From Candidatus Uhrbacteria bacterium (GTDB lineage: Bacteria; Patescibacteriota; Patescibacteriia; 2-12-FULL-60-25): 9,770 nt of DNA. Shown here piece after piece: positions 5,696 to 9,770 of this stretch. The DNA is taken from contig WJLP01000067.1 in the NCBI GenBank assembly GCA_014728435.1, forward strand, positions 1-9,770, in the 5' to 3' direction. Numbering within the stretch: the stretch's first letter is position 1; each line of letters begins with the position of its first letter. Both the position numbers and the translations under genes were made by a program. The notes below the pieces were generated by a model. It searched no databases, had not been told where the DNA came from, and saw only the letters and a program-made list of their open reading frames with translations.

Positions 5696-5761
5696 TGTAG
5701 GCACGGATCATGTATTTGTCCGTTTTCTAAGTACGGATAAACTCAGGATTTATCCCTACGA
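5696..5761. repeat. Dispersed palindromic element, GTAGGGATAA family, copy 2
   Basis: The element is bounded by GTAGG (5697-5701) and CCTAC (5755-5759). Inside are two hairpins: an imperfect one from CGGATCA (5704-5710) to TTGTCCG (5716-5722), and a 7-bp one with GGATAAA (5735-5741) pairing with TTTATCC (5749-5755). Read on the minus strand it begins GTAGGGATAAATCC and continues to TTATCCGT, matching copy 1 at 1191-1216. The paired layout resembles REP/BIME elements. It lies between gap and the phosphoesterase and may act on read-through transcripts. Confidence 0.7.
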
Positions 5762-5793
5762 GTTTGGATAAGTTTTTTGGTTGAGCAACCCGT

Positions 5794-6705
5794 ATGAAAC
5801 AGTTAGATCTCCAAAAATCAATCGAAACATTCGCTGTTTTTGATTTGTTCATGGCCGCGCTCGCATTTGGCGGACTGATTTTGGCTTTGCTCGGCTTTTT
5901 GTTGGGCGGGTATTGGCTCTATCTTGCCTATGCCATGATTTTGAGCGAGCTCATTTTGATTTACGGCATCTTCATCGCGCCCAAACGCCTCAAAACCACA
6001 ATCTACCGCGAAGCCATACGTCCCAACGCCGACGTCTGGGTCAAAGTCGTTTTGCTTAGCGATTTTCATTTGCATGGCCATAAGAGTCGCGCATGGATGG
6101 ATAAAATCAGCTCAAAGGTATCTGCTATTAAGCCGGATCTGTTGCTTATTGGCGGTGACATTGTCGTGCACAACGCCAAAGACGCGGCCAAAGCTGATCC
6201 ACTTAAAAACATCGCCTCAACCTATGGGAGCTACTTTGTTTTAGGCAACCATGATTATCAAGACGATCCGCAAGCAATTACCGCACAGCTATCCGAATTC
6301 GGCTTGCATAACCTAACCAACTGTAACCTTTCAATCAATATCCAGGGCAAAGAACTGCGCCTTTCCGGTCTTGACGATGCTTTCTATGGCCGTCCGAGCC
6401 TGCCGCTTAATCGTGCGAGCAAAGATACGCCGCACGTCACATTGGCGCATCAACCCGATATAATCTTAAATTTTCAAGAAGATGATACGGATCTGGTCTT
6501 CTGCGGCCACTCACACGGCGGGCAAATCCGCTTTCCGGTTATAGGCAGTATCCGCGTACCATCCGCTTTTGGCCGCAAAGCCGATGGCGGCCGTAAAATC
6601 ATCAAAGGCATACCCACTATAATTTCCCGCGGCCTGGGAGAAGTCGGCTGCCGCGCTCGTCTTTTTACACCGCCGGAGATTGTTATCATCGAACTTGGGA
6701 TCTGA
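5794..6705 (+). CDS. YaeI-like membrane-anchored metallophosphoesterase
   Basis: This is a calcineurin-like phosphoesterase of 303 aa, full length for the YaeI type. Residues 16-36 and 40-62 form two hydrophobic helices that anchor it in the membrane. The catalytic domain starts near residue 84. It has all five metal-binding blocks: D90 and H92 in DFHLHG, D122 in GGDIV, GNHD at 151-154, H219 in LAHQPD, and H239 with H241 in GHSHGGQIRFP. These coordinate a dinuclear metal centre. Related proteins hydrolyse phosphodiesters, and some act as UDP-2,3-diacylglucosamine pyrophosphatases (LpxG) in lipid A synthesis. The substrate here cannot be told, and a lipid A role seems unlikely if the host is a CPR bacterium. 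Helix topology places the active site either way. The start has no Shine-Dalgarno site; a small GGTT/AACC hairpin lies 3 nt before it. Its stop TGA is followed by an in-frame stop 54 bp later. Confidence 0.93.
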   Translation: MKQLDLQKSIETFAVFDLFMAALAFGGLILALLGFLLGGYWLYLAYAMILSELILIYGIFIAPKRLKTTIYREAIRPNADVWVKVVLLSDFHLHGHKSRAWMDKISSKVSAIKPDLLLIGGDIVVHNAKDAAKADPLKNIASTYGSYFVLGNHDYQDDPQAITAQLSEFGLHNLTNCNLSINIQGKELRLSGLDDAFYGRPSLPLNRASKDTPHVTLAHQPDIILNFQEDDTDLVFCGHSHGGQIRFPVIGSIRVPSAFGRKADGGRKIIKGIPTIISRGLGEVGCRARLFTPPEIVIIELGI

Positions 6706-6774
6706 TGGATTTTATTCATCAAGTTAAAAGTAATAAGTTCATCACGAGTTGTTTAAATCGCTCTTGATGAACTT
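6703..6774 (+). promoter_or_regulatory. Nested alternative hairpins between phosphoesterase and pgk
   Basis: AAGTTCATCA (6735-6744) pairs perfectly with TGATGAACTT (6765-6774). After a one-base mismatch, GAG (6746-6748) pairs with CTC (6761-6763). TTCATCAAG (6715-6723) can compete for the same arm by pairing with CTTGATGAA (6763-6771). It can also pair with TGATGGA (6703-6709), which contains the stop codon. No T-run follows at once, so this is not a standard terminator. It may end or process the upstream message, or act as a switch. Confidence 0.5.
6721..6741. repeat. Heptameric array upstream of pgk
   Basis: AAGTTAA (6721-6727), AAGTAAT (6728-6734) and AAGTTCA (6735-6741) are three 7-mers in register sharing AAGT. 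The third is also the 5' arm of the long inverted repeat here. Confidence 0.55.
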
Positions 6775-6801
6775 TCATCTTGAAAAACTTTTTTCTTATT
6801 G

Positions 6802-6810
6802 TGTTATAAT
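6802..6810 (+). promoter_or_regulatory. Extended -10 promoter of pgk-eno
   Basis: TGTTATAAT (6802-6810) is a perfect extended -10 only 8 nt before ATG 6819. A weak TTGAAA (6780-6785) lies 19 bp upstream of the hexamer. Start of transcription would fall at or within about two bases of the ATG, giving a leaderless or near-leaderless message. Confidence 0.7.
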
Positions 6811-6818
6811 AGCCAAGT

Positions 6819-8165
6819 ATGAAATCTCTACCAGCTTTAAATAAAAAAGCCTCGCTTAGAGGCAAAAAAGTCCTGCTTCGGGTTGATTGGAATATTCCCT
6901 TGCACGATGTGCCCACGGAGGGCGATTTACTTAAAATTGAACGCTCGGCCGAAACGATAAAATGGCTCAAACGCCAAGGCGCGGTCACAATCGTTTTAAC
7001 CCATCTGGGCCGCCCCAAAAGCAAAGACGATAGTCTCTCCACTGTGCGCCTTTTACCTTTTGCCGAAGCCTATCTCGAAGATCCGCTCATGTTTTGTGGC
7101 GAAGATATCGAAGCCGAAGAGGGCTTAATCGCCGTCAAACAATGCATAGATTCCACTAAAAACGGGGGAGTGGTTTTACTGGAAAACGTCCGGTTTTACG
7201 CCGGCGAAGAAACTAACGATAAAAAGCTGGCGGCTCTATATGCCTCACTCGCAGACATTTTTATAAACGATGCCTTCGCATCCTGTCACCGCAAGCACGC
7301 CTCGGTTGCCGCCATTGCCAAACTTTTACCTCATTATGCGGGTCCCGCGCTCCAAGAAGAAGTCGCGGCCGCGTCCAAGTTACTCGGCAAACCCAAAAAG
7401 CCTTTCGTGGCTGTAATCGGCGGCGCCAAACTTTCCACTAAACTCCCGGTCATAAACTCACTCTTAAAAAAAGCCGACCACATCCTCATCGGCGGAGCCA
7501 TGGCGCACGCTTTCTTAAAAGCCAAGCGCGTGGAAGTCGGCAAATCGTATCTGGAAGAGGGGAGTGTAAAGCTCGCGCGCAAGCTCATCAAGAATAAAAG
7601 AATCCACCTGCCCGAAGACGCTCTGGCTGCCAAAGCTCTTAAAGAAGGAGCCAGCCCGCGCCGCGCATCAATTAAAGATATCTCCAAGTCCGAAAAAATC
7701 GGCGACATCGGCCCCATAACCATGCAAAAATGGTCGGCGCTTATAAAAAACGCGCAAACCATACTCTGGAACGGCCCTGTCGGCATCACCGAATTGCCGG
7801 CTTTTTCGCACGGCTCGATGGTTATCGGATATGCTGTCGCGTCGAGATCTAAGGGCAAAGCATACGGCGTTGTCGGCGGAGGCGATACAATCCCTGTCGC
7901 GCTCGCAACCGGCATGGACGAATGGTTCGACCACATCAGCACGGGCGGTGGCGCTCTCCTCGAATTTATCGCCACCGGCGGCAAAGTCCCCGGCTTAACG
8001 TCATTACTCGAAAAACAACCAAAAGCCAAGAAGTCTGTCGCCAAGCCACGAAAGCCGGCCAAAATCGCAAAAGCCACAAAAGTCAAGATCACAAAGCCCA
8101 AATCTACTTCTGCTAAAAATCCTGCAAACAAGAAAACAGCCAAGAAAAAGCCCGCTAAAAAATAA
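6819..8165 (+). CDS. pgk: Phosphoglycerate kinase with lysine-rich C-terminal tail
   Basis: This enzyme transfers the acyl phosphate of 1,3-bisphosphoglycerate to ADP, making ATP and 3-phosphoglycerate. All family blocks are present: RVDWNIP (21-27), HLGRP (62-66), ENVRFYAGEE (122-131), NDAFASCHRKHAS (150-162), GGAKLSTKL (201-209), GGAMAHAFLKA (225-235), ILWNGPVGITE (315-325), GGGDT (353-357) and HISTGGGALLEF (372-383). The conserved enzyme ends near residue 398, a normal length. A tail of 50 residues (399-448) then holds 20 Lys and 1 Arg with no acidic residue, built from A-K-K and P-A-K motifs as in histone H1-like tails. The tail is in frame and no stop or shift separates it. Its role is unknown; binding to nucleic acid or acidic surfaces is a guess. 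The promoter gives an almost leaderless message. eno starts 1 nt after the stop. Confidence 0.96.
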   Translation: MKSLPALNKKASLRGKKVLLRVDWNIPLHDVPTEGDLLKIERSAETIKWLKRQGAVTIVLTHLGRPKSKDDSLSTVRLLPFAEAYLEDPLMFCGEDIEAEEGLIAVKQCIDSTKNGGVVLLENVRFYAGEETNDKKLAALYASLADIFINDAFASCHRKHASVAAIAKLLPHYAGPALQEEVAAASKLLGKPKKPFVAVIGGAKLSTKLPVINSLLKKADHILIGGAMAHAFLKAKRVEVGKSYLEEGSVKLARKLIKNKRIHLPEDALAAKALKEGASPRRASIKDISKSEKIGDIGPITMQKWSALIKNAQTILWNGPVGITELPAFSHGSMVIGYAVASRSKGKAYGVVGGGDTIPVALATGMDEWFDHISTGGGALLEFIATGGKVPGLTSLLEKQPKAKKSVAKPRKPAKIAKATKVKITKPKSTSAKNPANKKTAKKKPAKK

Positions 8166-8166
8166 T

Positions 8167-9432
8167 ATGAAAACCGACTACACAATCAAATCCGTCATAG
8201 CCCGCGAGATCCTCGATTCCCGCGGTAACCCAACAGTCGCCTGCAGGGTCACATTAAAGTCTGGCGCAACCGCTGAGGCCAAAGTCCCATCCGGCGCATC
8301 CACCGGCATCCACGAAGCTCTAGAGCTCCGCGATGGCGGCAAGCGTTATCATGGCAAAGGCGTCCGCAAAGCTGTAAACAACGTCAATAAAAAAATCGCG
8401 CCCGTCCTTAAGAATATCGACGTTCGCCGCCAAAAAGATATCGACCATGTCATGATGGAGCTAGACGGCACACCTAATAAAAAGAAGCTTGGCGCCAACG
8501 CCATCCTCGCAGTCAGCCTCGCTTGTGCTCAAACTCATGCAGTCGCCGTAAAAAAACCTCTTTGGCAAATTCTGCGTAAAATCTACAACTTCCCGCACAA
8601 AGCCTCCCTGCCAACGCCAACCATGAATGTGCTAAATGGCGGCGCTCACGCCAATTGGAGCCTCGACGTCCAAGAGTGCATGATAGTCCCGCTTAAGGGC
8701 AAAATCGCCGAGCGCGTGCGCATGGGCTCCGAAGTATTCCAAACTCTCAAAAGTCTTCTCGCGAAAAAAGGCTTTGCCACCACGGTAGGGGATGAGGGCG
8801 GATTTGCTCCCAAACTTAAAAACGTGGAATCGGCTTTTGATCTTCTGCAAGAGGCAATCCGTAAAAGCGGTTACAAGCCCGGTAAAGATTTTGGCCTTGC
8901 CACCGATGTCGCGGCTTCCGAGTTTTACGATGAAAAATCGGCTGAATATGTTTTTAAAGCCGAGGGCGGCAAAAAATTCACGGCCGAAAAACTGCTCGAG
9001 CGCTACATGGCTTGGCTAAAAAAATATCCGCTGGTCAGCATCGAAGACCCGTTTGATGAAGATGACTGGGCGGCTTGGTCCGGCTCATTGCCACGCTTAA
9101 ACAAAAAAACAACCGTCGTCGGCGACGATCTCCTCGTTACCAATATAACCCGCCTCAAAAAAGCTATCAAAGAACAGGCCTGTGATGCAATTCTCATCAA
9201 AGTAAATCAAATCGGCACGCTCACCGAATCCGCCGAAGCTATCATTTTGGCGCATAAAAACCGATTCGCCACTTCAATTTCTCACCGCTCCGGCGAAACA
9301 GATGATACCACAATAGCCGACCTCGCGGTCGCCGCCGGCTCCGAATACATAAAAACCGGCTCCCTCTCACGCTCCGAAAGAGTCGAAAAGTATAACAGAT
9401 TGATGGAGATAGAGGCTTTTGAATTGAAATAG
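8167..9432 (+). CDS. eno: Enolase (phosphopyruvate hydratase)
   Basis: Enolase dehydrates 2-phosphoglycerate to phosphoenolpyruvate with two magnesium ions. In many bacteria it also sits in RNA-degrading complexes. The 421-aa product is full length. Visible motifs are LDSRGNPTV (16-24), the mobile loop SGASTG (42-47), GANAILAVSLA (109-119), H161 in NGGAHA, E170 in DVQE, VGDEGGFAP (207-215) with catalytic E210, magnesium ligands D247, E293 and D320, catalytic base K345 in LIKVNQIGTLTE, SHRSGETDD (372-380) and K396 in YIKTGS. No key residue is missing. The start follows the pgk stop by one base and has no Shine-Dalgarno site, so it depends on pgk transcription and probably on translational coupling. 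Phosphoglycerate mutase, which would link the two enzymes, is not in the window. A terminator shared with the convergent ORF follows. Confidence 0.98.
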   Translation: MKTDYTIKSVIAREILDSRGNPTVACRVTLKSGATAEAKVPSGASTGIHEALELRDGGKRYHGKGVRKAVNNVNKKIAPVLKNIDVRRQKDIDHVMMELDGTPNKKKLGANAILAVSLACAQTHAVAVKKPLWQILRKIYNFPHKASLPTPTMNVLNGGAHANWSLDVQECMIVPLKGKIAERVRMGSEVFQTLKSLLAKKGFATTVGDEGGFAPKLKNVESAFDLLQEAIRKSGYKPGKDFGLATDVAASEFYDEKSAEYVFKAEGGKKFTAEKLLERYMAWLKKYPLVSIEDPFDEDDWAAWSGSLPRLNKKTTVVGDDLLVTNITRLKKAIKEQACDAILIKVNQIGTLTESAEAIILAHKNRFATSISHRSGETDDTTIADLAVAAGSEYIKTGSLSRSERVEKYNRLMEIEAFELK

Positions 9433-9458
9433 ATAAAAGTTAAAAGATAAATGATAAA
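9431..9458. repeat. Heptameric array starting at the eno stop codon
   Basis: AGATAAA occupies 9431-9437 and 9445-9451, AGTTAAA lies between at 9438-9444, and TGATAAA occupies 9452-9458. The register begins inside the stop codon TAG. AATGATAA (9450-9457) and TTATCATT (9481-9488) form a further inverted repeat around the spacer. Confidence 0.8.
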
Positions 9459-9491
9459 GGGATTCATTTGTCTTTGATCATTATCATTATG

Positions 9492-9526
9492 AAAAATCAA
9501 TCTTCCGTACCGGAGATTGATTTTTT
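9492..9526. terminator. Bidirectional terminator between eno and the minus-strand ORF
   Basis: AAAAATCAATCT (9492-9503) pairs with AGATTGATTTTT (9514-9525). An inner CCG (9505-9507) pairs with CGG (9511-9513) around TAC, leaving one bulged T. T-tracts lie on the 3' side in both directions, so it can end both convergent transcripts. The hairpin overlaps the last codons of the minus-strand ORF. Confidence 0.9.
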
Positions 9527-9679
9527 CAATTCTTCCATTCTTTTAGCGTCCTGATCCGCCAAAATCTGTTTCACCTTGGCATGATGTTCTTCAAGGATTT
9601 TATCCGCTTCTTCGCGGTATTTTTTAAGTATCTCCTGAACTTTTTCAATCTGCTCAGGTGTCAATTTTTTATCTGTCAT
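9497..9679 (-). CDS. Small charged helical protein, unknown function
   Basis: This is a 60-aa ORF with no recognised family. It starts MTDKKLTPEQ and is dominated by Lys, Glu, Ala, Ile and Leu in a heptad-like pattern (about 7-54), so one long amphipathic helix or coiled coil is likely. The L-T-P-E-Q opening followed by regularly spaced I-L and Q resembles one segment of LTxxQ (Spy/CpxP-like) proteins, but no signal peptide is present, so this is only a resemblance. Support for its being real comes from a consensus extended -10 element 9 nt upstream, a terminator exactly at its end, and convergent placement to eno without overlap. No Shine-Dalgarno site precedes it, and the message would be nearly leaderless. 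The last four residues are encoded inside the terminator stem. Confidence 0.75.
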   Translation of the reverse strand: MTDKKLTPEQIEKVQEILKKYREEADKILEEHHAKVKQILADQDAKRMEELKKSISGTED

Positions 9680-9688
9680 AACAAGTTC

Positions 9689-9697
9689 ATTATAACA
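9689..9697 (-). promoter_or_regulatory. Extended -10 promoter of the minus-strand ORF
   Basis: On the minus strand TGTTATAAT lies 9 nt before the ATG. It is identical to the pgk element at 6802-6810. The -35 region falls in a 9-bp repeat, with TTGATG at a short 14-bp spacing, so recognition probably depends on the extended -10. Confidence 0.7.
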
Positions 9698-9704
9698 TAT
9701 CTAT

Positions 9705-9738
9705 AGTCCATCAAGTCCGTCAAGCTTAAAGTCCGTCC
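9705..9738. repeat. 9-bp period tandem array with one 7-bp unit
   Basis: AGTCCATCA (9705-9713) and AGTCCGTCA (9714-9722) are followed by a short 7-bp unit AGCTTAA (9723-9729) and then AGTCCGTCC (9730-9738). It lies upstream of the minus-strand promoter. Confidence 0.7.
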
Positions 9739-9747
9739 CACTATCGG

Positions 9748-9768
9748 GGTTCGTGATTCGTAACTCGT
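9748..9768. repeat. Heptameric array at the window edge
   Basis: GGTTCGT (9748-9754), GATTCGT (9755-9761) and AACTCGT (9762-9768) are in register and may continue past the window end. Shifted by one base, the units read NNTCGTA, as on the minus strand of the arrays at 1355 and 4641. Confidence 0.75.
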
Positions 9769-9770
9769 AG

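Noticed and set aside
6703..6705. TGA recoded as an amino acid (Gracilibacteria/SR1 code)
   Set aside because: TGA ends the phosphoesterase at its normal length, also ends the 60-aa ORF at its terminator, and does not occur inside the housekeeping genes.
7334..8185. 283-aa open frame on the minus strand across pgk
   Set aside because: It lies antisense to a fully conserved pgk and is a by-product of its codon usage and lysine-rich tail. No start signal or family motif is visible.

Overview
The window looks like chromosome of a candidate phyla radiation (Patescibacteria/CPR) bacterium or a similarly reduced lineage. The case rests on a single-dimerisation-domain EF-Ts of 202 aa, tightly packed genes, and starts mostly without a Shine-Dalgarno sequence. 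A lower-glycolysis set (gap, pgk, eno) has no upper-glycolysis genes beside it. The lineage is an inference, since no rRNA or other taxonomic marker is present. TGA acts as a normal stop, which argues against the Gracilibacteria/SR1 code.

Left part (1-2060): two small secreted lipoproteins (250-1116 and 1466-1990). Each has its own promoter, strong Shine-Dalgarno site and intrinsic terminator. The first carries a perfect 21-triplet Gly-X-Y linker like those of myxobacterial surface lipoproteins. Their promoters share an 11-bp motif, so they are probably co-regulated.

Middle (2060-4610): rpsB (ribosomal protein S2) behind a structured leader, then tsf (EF-Ts), then a terminator, then a one-pass membrane protein of unknown function with an extracytoplasmic domain.

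Right part (4641-9432): gap, a YaeI-like membrane-anchored metallophosphoesterase, and a tight pgk-eno pair with a 1-nt gap. Together gap, pgk and eno convert glyceraldehyde-3-phosphate to phosphoenolpyruvate, with ATP made at the Pgk step. Pgk carries an unusual lysine-rich C-terminal tail of about 50 residues. A convergent 60-aa helical ORF (9497-9679, minus strand) shares a bidirectional terminator with eno.

The most unusual signal is in the spacers. At least seven, and probably nine, hold short tandem arrays with a strict 7-bp period but different unit sequences. Several arrays abut start or stop codons. Three distant ones share a core NNTCGTA in one orientation or the other. A second dispersed family, a palindrome beginning GTAGGGATAA, occurs twice. 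Both families occur next to the lipoprotein genes and next to the housekeeping genes, which suggests that the left part belongs to the same genome and is not an assembly chimera. No mobile element, CRISPR array, tRNA or rRNA was seen.
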